From assembly GCA_017302195.1 (NCBI GenBank), contig JAFLEG010000009.1:1-20301 (forward strand): a stretch of 20,301 nt of DNA. The letters run 5' to 3'. Within the stretch, counting starts at the first letter, position 1. The number at the start of each line of letters is the position of its first letter. The notes beneath the pieces were generated by a model. The model made no database searches. It was not told the origin of the DNA and was given only the letters and a program-made list of their open reading frames with translations. This document shows positions 1 through 7,030 of the stretch, piece after piece. Source of the stretch: Verrucomicrobiota bacterium (GTDB lineage Bacteria > Verrucomicrobiota > Verrucomicrobiia > Limisphaerales > UBA9464). The translations under genes and the position numbers were made by a program.

Positions 1-1
1 C

Positions 2-700
2 GCCGTCGTGCTGCTGGTTCTGCTGCCGCTGCTGCTGCTGGCGGTCGGACTGCTGATTCCCTACCTGTCCATGCGTCGCGACATGAATCCCGTTTCCCGG
101 AAGCCGACGGAGAGCACCCTGGCATTCACGGTTCCACGGGACCAAACCACCTTGCTGACACTGCGGTACTGGAGCAATGGAGTGTCGTCGGACCTGCCGA
201 AATTCCATCAGATCCGCCTTGGAGAATCCGCATCACTGCCGGCCGGCGTGCAGGCGGTCAGCATCAGTCTGGCCGGACAGCCAGGATCCAGCAATTGGAC
301 CTTGTCGAGGGGTGGTCGTGACGAAACCTGGACCATCCACCTGCCGCCGAACTTCGAGGCCAAGCCCGCCTTCAAGAATGTGGCGCTGGTCCCGGACAGC
401 TCGCTGCGACACTGGCTTTTCCCTGCAGCGGATTCCCCATGGGGCATTGAGGCAATTCTAACCACCCGCGGAACCACAGATACCGACCGGCGATACCAGG
501 CGTCTCTGCTGGCATTACAGGGACTTCGCAGGCGCAGGCAGGAAACCCCTTCACAGTTGTTGGACGGCAAGGTCACGCCGGCCGATGTCGAGTCACTGGA
601 CCGACGCATTGCCAGGGAAGAAATCGAACTGGATCAACTCGCGGACGCAGTTCGCGCTGGCGGTGATCCTACTGCAACCGCGCCGCCCCCGTCGAAATGA
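2..700 (+). CDS. Membrane-anchored hypothetical protein, 5' end probably outside window
   Basis: I do not recognise the family. The frame is open back to the window edge. The first usable start is a GTG at 8, but the protein would then begin directly with a hydrophobic segment (about residues 1-21, LLVLLPLLLLAVGLLIPYL) lacking the usual basic N-terminus, so the true start is probably upstream. After this single transmembrane anchor comes a stretch of about 140 residues that looks like beta-rich extracytoplasmic sequence (LTLRYW, VSISLAG, WTLSRGG, WTIHLPP). The C-terminus is charged and helical (about 165-220, with RRIAREEIELDQL) and likely coiled-coil. The stop overlaps the start of the sigma factor gene by 4 bp (ATGA), indicating translational coupling. 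A role as sensor or anti-sigma partner is possible from position alone; no anti-sigma signature is visible. Confidence 0.7.
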   Translation, partial: AVVLLVLLPLLLLAVGLLIPYLSMRRDMNPVSRKPTESTLAFTVPRDQTTLLTLRYWSNGVSSDLPKFHQIRLGESASLPAGVQAVSISLAGQPGSSNWTLSRGGRDETWTIHLPPNFEAKPAFKNVALVPDSSLRHWLFPAADSPWGIEAILTTRGTTDTDRRYQASLLALQGLRRRRQETPSQLLDGKVTPADVESLDRRIAREEIELDQLADAVRAGGDPTATAPPPSK

Positions 701-1443
701 GTGCGGATTCGTCATCGCAGACGGCCGACCCCGGCGCCTTTGCGCCCACGCGCTGGACGCTGGTGCTGCGGACGCGCGGCGATTCGGAGGAGGCGCAGGC
801 GGCGCTGGGGGAGCTGTGTGCGGCGTATTGGGATCCGGTGTTCCGGTTTCTGCGGCGCGAGGGACGCGGGGAGGACGCGGCGCGGGAACTGGCCCAGGAC
901 TTCTTTGCGCGGGTGCTGTCCGGACGCGGCTTCGCCGGCGCCGCGCCGGAGCGCGGACGCTTCCGTTCCTTCCTGCTCGGGGCGCTGAAGCATTTCCTCG
1001 GCGATCTCCGCGACCGCGAGCGCGCCGCCAAGCGCGGCGGCGGCGTGGAACCGGAACGCCTGGAGACGGCGACGGATTCCCATCCCGGACTTGAGGTGGC
1101 CGCGTCGGAGAGCCCTGCTGCGGAATCCGCCTTCGACCGCCAATGGGCGCTCGCTGTCATGGCGCGATCGCTGGCCGTACTGGAGGAGGAACAGGCCCGG
1201 TCCGGTCGCGGCGCTGCGTTTGCAGTGCTCAAGGCCTGGCTGGTCGGGGACGCCCCCGCGTTGTCGCAGTCCGAAGCCTCCCACCAACTGGGCTGGACCG
1301 AGGGCGCGGTGAAGGTGGCCGTGCACCGCATGCGCCGGCGCTTCCGGGAAATTGTGCGCGCCGAAGTCGCCCAGACCGTTCCCGCCGCCTCCGATGTGGA
1401 CGAGGAACTCCGTTACCTCGTGGATGTGCTGTCCGCAGGGTAG
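697..1443 (+). CDS. ECF-type RNA polymerase sigma-70 family sigma factor
   Basis: An alternative sigma factor that would redirect RNA polymerase to a dedicated promoter set. The 248-residue protein has an N-terminal TRWTLVLRTRGDS (18-30), typical of ECF factors of Verrucomicrobia and Planctomycetes. A region 2-like helix set follows (about 38-105: AAYWDPVFRFLRREG, AARELAQDFFARVL, FRSFLLGALKHFLGDLRDRERA). Region 4 with its helix-turn-helix lies at about 188-222 (SQSEASHQLGWTEGAVKVAVHRMRRRFREIV). Between the two is a charged linker (112-145). The length is longer than classic ECFs (about 180-200) but usual for this subgroup. The start overlaps the upstream stop (ATGA) with no separate ribosome site, so translation is probably coupled to the membrane protein. 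No Ser/Thr kinase, a common partner of such ECFs, is encoded just downstream. Confidence 0.88.
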   Translation: MSADSSSQTADPGAFAPTRWTLVLRTRGDSEEAQAALGELCAAYWDPVFRFLRREGRGEDAARELAQDFFARVLSGRGFAGAAPERGRFRSFLLGALKHFLGDLRDRERAAKRGGGVEPERLETATDSHPGLEVAASESPAAESAFDRQWALAVMARSLAVLEEEQARSGRGAAFAVLKAWLVGDAPALSQSEASHQLGWTEGAVKVAVHRMRRRFREIVRAEVAQTVPAASDVDEELRYLVDVLSAG

Positions 1444-1495
1444 GCGGGCCGGGGGGGAGATGGGTCTAGGGTCTGGGGAAAGCAAGGGGGGAAGA

Positions 1496-1520
1496 CACGG
1501 ATTTCACGGATTGTCACGGA
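1496..1520. repeat. Three CACGGA units spaced 9-10 bp
   Basis: CACGGA occurs at 1496-1501, 1505-1510 and 1515-1520, separated by TTT and TTGT. The near 10-bp spacing puts the units on one face of the helix. Similar CACGGATTT strings occur as intergenic filler in other high-GC environmental bacteria as far as I recall. There are too few units for a CRISPR. Confidence 0.5.
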
Positions 1521-1540
1521 GGGAAAGACGAGGTGTGAGA

Positions 1541-1829
1541 AGGCTCTGGCTGCCCCTGGCTTTTCTGAAAACTAGAAACTTCCCCCTTTGGTCGGCTGTC
1601 GCCCAGGGCCGCGGGAATTCGACTCGTCGGTGGAGTCAGCGCCTCCTCACGTCGTCGCCTACGTAGGAGCTGAGGTGACGAGGCTCTGACTTCCTCTGCT
1701 TTTTCTGAAAACTGAAAACTAGAAACTGAAAACTCCCCGCTGAGTTGGGCTATCGCCCAGGGCGCGGGGATCTCCACGGTTGCGGGGTGAGTTTGAGTCT
1801 CCTGGACGTCGTCTCCTACGTCGGCGGCG
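1541..1829. repeat. Imperfect tandem duplication, unit about 140-157 bp
   Basis: Copy A runs from about 1541 to 1680 and copy B from 1681 to 1829. Matching landmarks in the same order are AGGCTCTG (1541/1681), TTTTCTGAAAACT (1561/1701), TCGCCCAGGG (A near 1599, B near 1753) and ACGTCGTCNCCTACGT (1649/1806). The offset grows from 140 to 157 bp, mostly because copy B has extra CTGAAAA units. Both copies are non-coding. Confidence 0.7.
1705..1732. repeat. Heptanucleotide array CTGAAAA x4 (one variant)
   Basis: Four consecutive 7-nt units: CTGAAAA, CTGAAAA, CTAGAAA, CTGAAAA. Copy A of the duplication carries only two (CTGAAAA, CTAGAAA at 1565-1578), so the copy number has changed between the two duplicates. 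The 7-nt period is not a multiple of three, which supports non-coding DNA. Confidence 0.75.
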
Positions 1830-1836
1830 CCCTCCC

Positions 1837-1873
1837 CACTTCATCCCTCCTCCTTCATCGTTCATCCTTTCCC
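1837..1873. repeat. 37-bp TTCATCC-heptamer element, copy 1
   Basis: This starts with CAC, then four 7-nt units at 1840-1867 (TTCATCC, CTCCTCC, TTCATCG, TTCATCC), then TTTCCC. It matches 4944-4980 at 34 of 37 positions by my alignment, with the last 19 bases identical. The other copy also lies in an intergenic spacer. Confidence 0.8.
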
Positions 1874-2038
1874 CTGCCTCCCATTGACGAAGGCCGGGAC
1901 CGCAGGAACGTTTTCCATGGCATGAAAGCGACGCGCTCCTGTTCCCGGCGCGATGACGCCGGAATCCCCGTCGAGAGCCCTTCCCAGGTCCTGGAGATCG
2001 GACCGCCCTTGTCCGACCCCATGCTTCAGGGTGGGGAC

Positions 2039-2269
2039 ATGACAACGGCCCTGCCCGAAGTGATGTGCCCCAGCCGTCCGGAACCCCGTTCCGGGCGGCG
2101 CAACCGGCTCAACTCCCAACTGGACCTCAATCTGCCGGCCCCCCGTGCCGGCGCCCGCGGTCCGGCCATTCCCCCGGCGGGCAGCCGCGCCCGCGCCCAG
2201 TGGTGGTTCCGGCAGATGCGGCAGATCGTGGCCGAGGGCCGCGATTTCGACGCCGCGGGCGTGTTTTGA
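2039..2269 (+). CDS. Small basic conserved-looking protein, 76 aa
   Basis: I do not recognise a named family. The ATG at 2039 follows a purine-rich AGGGTGGGG stretch (about 2028-2036) that could serve as a ribosome site. The same frame is open further upstream, but there it runs into repeat DNA, so I prefer this start. The protein is rich in Arg and Pro in the first 50 residues (NRLNSQLDLNLPAPRAG) and ends in a compact amphipathic segment, ARAQWWFRQMRQIVAEGRDF (51-70). The WWF...MRQIV signature and basic charge resemble small hypothetical proteins I associate with Verrucomicrobia; that link is from memory, not a search. There is no signal peptide or membrane segment. It converges on rlmN with 15 bp between the stops. 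Confidence 0.5.
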   Translation: MTTALPEVMCPSRPEPRSGRRNRLNSQLDLNLPAPRAGARGPAIPPAGSRARAQWWFRQMRQIVAEGRDFDAAGVF

Positions 2270-2284
2270 GCGATGGGGGAAAGC

Positions 2285-3358
2285 CTACTTCGGCGCTGCG
2301 ACTTCGGCGGGGCCCGCGGTCTGACGGCGCAACTGTCCGCAGGCCGCATCAATGTCGCAGCCGCGCGACCGCCGCACGTGGGTGACAATGCCCTGACGGC
2401 GCACCGTGGCGGCAAACAGCGCCATGGCCTCCGCAGTGGACGAACGATACGGGACGCCCTGCAGCCCGGGCCCCGTGGGGTGATATGGAAGCAGGTTGAG
2501 GTGCATCCGGCGGCCCCGGAGCAGGTTGCCCAGACTCTCGGCATGATGGATGCCGTCATTCACATCCCGGAGCAGGCAGTACTGGATCACGACCGGATGC
2601 CTGCGCGCCGCCTGGAAGCGGTCGGCAGCCGCCAGGATGGCCTCGATGCGATATCGCCGGCCCATGGGCAGCAGGCGGGCCCGCGTGACATCGTCCGGGG
2701 CATGCAGCGACACCGCCAACTGCACGTTGAGGCCGGATTCGGTCAGAGCGTCCATGCCGGGAACGATGCCCACCGTGGACACCGTGACCTGCCGCCAGCC
2801 GAGGCCTCCGAGGTGGTTTCCCGCGATGCGTCCGATGGCGGCCAGCACTGCGGGCAGGTTGAGCAGCGGTTCGCCCATGCCCATGAACACGACGGTCTTC
2901 AATTCCCGTCCGGCGCCGGCAGCCTCCCGCCGCAGCGCCAGGAACTGCTCCACAATCTCGCCGGCAGCCAGATCGCGGTCGAACCCCGAGCGCGCCGTCG
3001 CACAGAAGTCGCATCCCATCGCGCATCCGACCTGGGAGGAAAGGCAGCCCGCCGCACGGTCCGCCCGGAAGTCCGGCATCAGGACCGATTCCACGGTGCG
3101 CCCGTCCTTCAACCCAAGCAGCAGCTTGACCGTGCCATCCGTCGCCACCTGCCGCCGGACGACCGGAAGTCCCGGCGACGGAAATGCCTCCCGCAACCGA
3201 TCACCCAATCGCTCGGGAAGCCGATGGGCGCTTGAATCGGCGGCTCCCGTCCGATAGTGCGCCCGCAGAATCCGTCCCGCATGACGTCCATTGAACCCCC
3301 AGGCTTCGAGGCAGGAGGCGAGGGCGTCAGGTTCCAAATCTGCGAGGGACACCGGCAC
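2285..3358 (-). CDS. rlmN: 23S rRNA (adenine-2503-C2)/tRNA A37 methyltransferase RlmN, radical SAM
   Basis: Methylates C2 of A2503 in 23S rRNA and A37 in some tRNAs, using two SAM molecules. Numbering is from the chosen GTG at 3358 (357 residues). The N-terminal helical domain (SLADLEPDALASCLEAWGF) leads to the radical SAM motif CAMGCDFC with cluster cysteines C112, C116 and C119. The upstream cysteine in GCLSSQVGC (C105) matches E. coli C118. GMGEPLLN follows, and the resolving/methyl-carrying cysteine sits in CDIDAACGQL (C340). All catalytic cysteines are therefore present. The frame is open to a GTG at 3484 (399 residues) with an ATG at 3451, but that extension does not resemble the family; no start has a good Shine-Dalgarno. 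It is monocistronic on the minus strand, divergent from the TPR gene. Confidence 0.93.
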   Translation of the reverse strand: MPVSLADLEPDALASCLEAWGFNGRHAGRILRAHYRTGAADSSAHRLPERLGDRLREAFPSPGLPVVRRQVATDGTVKLLLGLKDGRTVESVLMPDFRADRAAGCLSSQVGCAMGCDFCATARSGFDRDLAAGEIVEQFLALRREAAGAGRELKTVVFMGMGEPLLNLPAVLAAIGRIAGNHLGGLGWRQVTVSTVGIVPGMDALTESGLNVQLAVSLHAPDDVTRARLLPMGRRYRIEAILAAADRFQAARRHPVVIQYCLLRDVNDGIHHAESLGNLLRGRRMHLNLLPYHPTGPGLQGVPYRSSTAEAMALFAATVRRQGIVTHVRRSRGCDIDAACGQLRRQTAGPAEVAAPK

Positions 3359-3574
3359 GCGCGAAACGTTCGACCCGCTGCCCTCAGTGAGGGAAGCCGA
3401 AAACCATCGGGTAACGCAGGCGCGCGAAATCCAAAACGCCAACAGGACCATCAACCATGAATGAGGGGGGCGCTTCCAGACCACCTGCGATTGCGGTTGG
3501 GATGCTTTGCCAGATTGAAATGGTTACAAATCCGGAACAACTCCGAGGAACCCGGGGTCCAGGCTGAACCCGCC

Positions 3575-4741
3575 ATGAATGATTCCCTCCTTCGCAGATT
3601 CCTCGCGCGGTCCCGCAAGCTGGAGCTCACGCTGGGCTCGATACTCGTCGTTGCCAGTTCCCTCGCATCCCTCGCCCAGGAAGCCGGCGCCACCGCGGAT
3701 CCATTCGTAGCGCCGCCCGGGAGCGCAACTCCAGAAACACTCGATGCCGGCAAGGTGGCCGAGGAGGGAGATCATGATCTGGATCAGGCCGGCCGCGAGT
3801 ACCAGGCGGTGGTCGCCAGCTACGAGGCCCTGCGGCCCCGTGCGGCGGAAGCCCTGTTTCGACTTGGCGAGATCGCGGCCAGGCGTCAGCAGACCAACGA
3901 GGCGCGCGAGCTGTATGTCCGGGTCCTGGCGGAGTTTCCCCTGGAGAGAGACTACGCGGTGCAGAGTCGGGAACGGCTGGCGGCCTTCGATCCCCAGCGG
4001 GAATTGAGGGTGTACGCCATGGATCCCGCCCTCGCGCAGCGTTACGGGCTCAATCCCCAGAATACACCTCCAGGAATGGATCCGACGTTGGCGCGGCGGT
4101 ATGGACTCATGGTTGGCGGCTCACCACCCGCGGTAGGTGCGGGCGGGGGCATCGGGGGAGGTGACGGGGCCGGGCTGGTCGCGTCCTCTCAACCCCAGTC
4201 ATTGGGAGGCTCCAGTTTTGGAGGCGTGGGAGGCATGGCTTCGCGGAGTATTGGCGCGAGCGCAGTCTCGGCATCGCCGTATTCGGTCAACATCACCGGC
4301 GGCAGTACCGACAAGGCCGCCACTCTCCGCGCGGAAGCCGCCCAGATCGCCGCCCAACTACGAAAGCTCCGCCGGGAGCGCCGGGCGCTGGAGGGCGCCC
4401 CGCTGCACCAGATGCCCAGTTCGCTGGTGGAGGATCCGCAGATCCTCATGCTGATCCAGGCCGCCGATCGGGCCCAGTTGGACTGGGTCCGATTCGTGAC
4501 CTCCCGCTCTGACCGTGAGCCGGATGCGGGAGCCGGTCAACCGGGGGAAGTTGAGGAAGCAAGGCGAAGGCTGCAGGACGAAGAAAACGCCCTGGATCGG
4601 AGTGTGAAGAAATCCGAGCGGGTGCTGGCCCAGTATCTTTCAGAAACCTATCTCCCCCGAATGCGTCGCACGGAAGAGCTCCTCACGACGGAGTTGGACG
4701 AGTTGGAGGTGGAAATTGACAAGGCGAGGCCCAAGTTCTGA
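3575..4741 (+). CDS. Exported TPR/coiled-coil protein
   Basis: A 388-residue protein of unknown specific role, probably periplasmic. The ATG at 3575 is chosen because it gives a plausible Sec signal peptide (basic RRFLARSRKLE, then LTLGSILVVASSLASLAQ, cleavage near residue 33-38). The frame is open to 3461, but that extension looks unlike protein. Residues about 72-122 form a TPR-like hairpin pair (REYQAVVASYEALRPRAAEALFRLGEIAARR, then ELYVRVLAEFP), similar to YbgF/CpoB or BamD-type repeats. A repeated motif MDPxLAxRYGL occurs at 149-159 and 168-178, followed by a Gly/Ser-rich linker (about 186-235). Two charged coiled-coil segments follow (about 246-275, 323-385). It stands alone between rlmN and a kinase gene. 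Cell-envelope scaffolding is a guess from architecture. Confidence 0.75.
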   Translation: MNDSLLRRFLARSRKLELTLGSILVVASSLASLAQEAGATADPFVAPPGSATPETLDAGKVAEEGDHDLDQAGREYQAVVASYEALRPRAAEALFRLGEIAARRQQTNEARELYVRVLAEFPLERDYAVQSRERLAAFDPQRELRVYAMDPALAQRYGLNPQNTPPGMDPTLARRYGLMVGGSPPAVGAGGGIGGGDGAGLVASSQPQSLGGSSFGGVGGMASRSIGASAVSASPYSVNITGGSTDKAATLRAEAAQIAAQLRKLRRERRALEGAPLHQMPSSLVEDPQILMLIQAADRAQLDWVRFVTSRSDREPDAGAGQPGEVEEARRRLQDEENALDRSVKKSERVLAQYLSETYLPRMRRTEELLTTELDELEVEIDKARPKF

Positions 4742-5044
4742 TCCAGAGATGCCGGCCGCATATCCCAGTATGTGCCCGGGCTGGAGAACCATGGGCGCGG
4801 GATTTGGATTCGAACGTGGCTCGAACCCGAAGGGGGGTGGGGCAAGGCTCCCGCCGAGCGGGCGCGTCACGGCGATTTGAGGTGGTGGCGACTCCACGCG
4901 CGCACGGCTCACCGGGAGGTTCGCCCTACCAGGGCGCGGTGTTCACTTCATCCTTCATCCCTCATCGTTCATCCTTTCCCAAGGCACTCCCCAAGCCCAC
5001 GGCTCGCCAGATGCCCGCCCCGCCCGGATACTGAACCACGCACC
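4742..5044. other. Intergenic region with hairpin and shared repeat, no gene
   Basis: About 303 bp after the TPR gene. It holds a small GC hairpin at 4850-4862 (CCCGC, loop CGA, GCGGG), a stretch GGCTCACCGGGAGGTTCGCC (4906-4925) resembling intergenic repeats I recall from Verrucomicrobia, and the 37-bp TTCATCC element (4944-4980). The histidine kinase frame stays open through much of this DNA, but no protein-like sequence is present before 5045. Confidence 0.55.
4944..4980. repeat. 37-bp TTCATCC-heptamer element, copy 2
   Basis: Same architecture as copy 1 at 1837-1873: CAC, four 7-nt units at 4947-4974 (TTCATCC, TTCATCC, CTCATCG, TTCATCC), then TTTCCC. The element ends 64 bp before the histidine kinase start. 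Confidence 0.8.
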
Positions 5045-7027
5045 ATGCCCTCCCCCATCCACCAACGCCGGAGGTTCCTCATGCTCTCGGGCATCAGTGC
5101 GCTGCCCGTGCTGCTGGTGCTCGGGTTGGGCATACAGGCGGTGCGCCGGGAACAGGCGATGGCTCGGCTGACACTGCGCGAGGATGCCGCGGTCCTTGCC
5201 ACCGGGGCCGTCGGAGCGATCCGCGCCGCGCTGACCCAGATCCCGGTCCCCAGCCGCGCCGACGTCGAGGCCTTCCAGGCGCGGCCGGCCGGCGCCGCCG
5301 CCGATCCCAGCCTGCGTCTCGCGCGGGAACAGGACGGTGCGTTGGCGCGGTTTGTTTCCGGGACCTGGACCCACCCTCCAGAATCCACTCTTCCTGGAGC
5401 ACGGCCATCGCAGCGGCTGGATCGCAACGCGCTCCCTGCGGCCCTGGTTTCCTCCTGGCAGGACGCCGTTGCGGTCCAAGGCGACCGTGCTGCTGCGCCG
5501 GAGGCCCGCGTCCGGGCCTGGAGCACGGCTCTGGAAGCCGGCGCCGGATCGCCCGCGGAGGGCGTGCTGCGACTGCACACAGCGCGAGCGCTGATGGAGT
5601 CGGGGCAGACCGGGCCGGCGGCCAATCTGTTTAGGTCCATCGCGCTGGCGTCCTCAGAGTGGCCGACCGAGACCGGACTTCCCCTCCGCTTCCTCGCCCT
5701 GCGCGGCTGGCTGCAGGTCGCATCCATTGATCCCGCGGCGCGTCCCGGACCCAACGAGCCCGGCCCCCTGGACTGGCTGGGCCACTGGGCCTGGGTGCGG
5801 CGCAGCCTGCCGACGCATCTGCTGGAGGAGTGGCGTCCGGACCAGGCGTCGGCACTGGACGCCTGGAAAAACCTGGCTGCGCACCATGACCGCATTCGCA
5901 GCGTGTTCGCCTCACTGGGCACCACGCCACCCGAGGTGGATGTTCTCTGGATGCAGGATCCGGAACCCGGACTGCTGAGCCGCCATCCGGCCGCCGATGG
6001 GACCTGGTGGGTGTTCCGCGATCTGGATTGCCTCCGCCGATCGGCAAACCGGGCGCTTCAGAGCGTCCGGATGCCGCCCTATCTGACCGCCTCCGTTGCC
6101 ATCGGTGACCGCTCGCTCCTGGCGGTACCGGATGATCCCGCCGTGGTCGGCAGCGCCACCGACAATTCTCCAGATCAACTGCAGGTCCGAATCCATCTCA
6201 GCCACCCGGACCGCTTCGCCGAGAGCGTCGCCGCACGCTCCCGCCGCATCGCACTGCTGGCCGGCGCGGCCGTGCTCCTGACCGGCATGGCGTCCATCGC
6301 CATCCTGATGGCCTACCGGCGGCAGCAGCAGCTTGCGGAGCTGCAGACTGATTTCGTGGCCAGCGTCACCCATGAACTGCGCGCCCCGCTGGCGGCGGTG
6401 CGCCTCATCGCCGAGGAGCTCACCGACCTGCCGGAGTCCGAACGGACACGGAGGAGCGAGTACCACGGACTGATCCTGCGGGAAGCGCGGCGTCTGGGCC
6501 GTCTCATCGAAAATGTGCTGCGGCATGCCCGGCTGGAACGAAATTCCCAGACGCTGGAACGGTCTCCGGTGGACCTTCGCGACGTGCTCAAGGCCACGAG
6601 CGAAAGCCTCCAGCCGGCCGCCACGGAACGCGATGTCTGCCTGCGACTCCAACTCCCGGACGCTCCGGTCAACGCTCGCGTGGACCCGCAGGCATTGCAG
6701 CAGGTGCTGGGCAACCTCGTGGATAATGCCCTCAAGCATGCGCCGCCCCATTCGGACATCGAGTGTTCCCTGGAGGCACGGTTGGAGCCACGTCCGATGG
6801 CCGCGATCTCGGTGACGGACCATGGGCCGGGCATCCCCTCCGGGGATCACCGGCGGATCTTTGAGCCATTCTTCCGTCGCGGGACGGAACTGCGCCGCGA
6901 GACCTCGGGCATCGGGCTCGGTCTGACCATCGCCCGCCGCCTGGTGTCCGCCCACGACGGCACCCTGGAAGTCCGCAGCGAGCCCGGACGGGGCGCACGA
7001 TTCACCGTCACCCTGCCGCTGTCCTGA
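5045..7027 (+). CDS. Membrane sensor histidine kinase
   Basis: Sensor of a two-component system; autophosphorylates on His and passes phosphate to the response regulator encoded 3 bp downstream. The ATG at 5045 gives 660 residues with a basic N-terminus (HQRRRF) before TM1 (about 12-31). A long region of about 370 residues (32-401) with no recognised sensor domain follows, presumably extracytoplasmic. TM2 is at 402-424. The HisKA motif VTHELRAP has its phospho-His at 443, only 19 residues after TM2, so no HAMP domain fits between them. The ATPase domain shows an N-box NLVDNALKH (557-565), G1 DHGPGIP (592-598) and G2 GIGLGL (622-627), ending RGARFTVTLPLS. Everything needed for catalysis is present. 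The signal sensed is unknown. The frame extends to 4772, but that is repeat DNA. Confidence 0.9.
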   Translation: MPSPIHQRRRFLMLSGISALPVLLVLGLGIQAVRREQAMARLTLREDAAVLATGAVGAIRAALTQIPVPSRADVEAFQARPAGAAADPSLRLAREQDGALARFVSGTWTHPPESTLPGARPSQRLDRNALPAALVSSWQDAVAVQGDRAAAPEARVRAWSTALEAGAGSPAEGVLRLHTARALMESGQTGPAANLFRSIALASSEWPTETGLPLRFLALRGWLQVASIDPAARPGPNEPGPLDWLGHWAWVRRSLPTHLLEEWRPDQASALDAWKNLAAHHDRIRSVFASLGTTPPEVDVLWMQDPEPGLLSRHPAADGTWWVFRDLDCLRRSANRALQSVRMPPYLTASVAIGDRSLLAVPDDPAVVGSATDNSPDQLQVRIHLSHPDRFAESVAARSRRIALLAGAAVLLTGMASIAILMAYRRQQQLAELQTDFVASVTHELRAPLAAVRLIAEELTDLPESERTRRSEYHGLILREARRLGRLIENVLRHARLERNSQTLERSPVDLRDVLKATSESLQPAATERDVCLRLQLPDAPVNARVDPQALQQVLGNLVDNALKHAPPHSDIECSLEARLEPRPMAAISVTDHGPGIPSGDHRRIFEPFFRRGTELRRETSGIGLGLTIARRLVSAHDGTLEVRSEPGRGARFTVTLPLS

Positions 7028-7030
7028 CCC

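Larger units (their letters stand above)
1444..2038. other. Repeat-rich intergenic region, no convincing gene
   Basis: About 595 bp between the sigma factor and the small protein. It holds three spaced CACGGA units (1496-1520), an imperfect tandem duplication (1541-1829) and two 7-nt tandem arrays (1705-1732, 1840-1867). Open frames crossing it show no recognisable domain or start signal. I see no clear promoter or intrinsic terminator. Confidence 0.6.

Noticed and set aside
1496..1520. Possible CRISPR-like array of CACGGA units
   Set aside because: Units are 6 bp with 3-4 bp gaps; no spacer-length inserts and no cas genes.
1745..2038. N-terminal extension of the 76-aa protein
   Set aside because: The extension is translated from the 7-nt repeat DNA and reads as low-complexity sequence; the ATG at 2039 is the better start.
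3359..3484. 42-residue N-terminal extension of RlmN
   Set aside because: The family starts close to the SLADLE helix; the extension is hydrophobic and unlike known RlmN N-termini, although no start has a clear ribosome site.
4850..4862. CCCGC/GCGGG hairpin as terminator of the TPR gene
   Set aside because: Only 5 bp of stem, a 3-nt loop, no T-run, and more than 100 bp after the stop.
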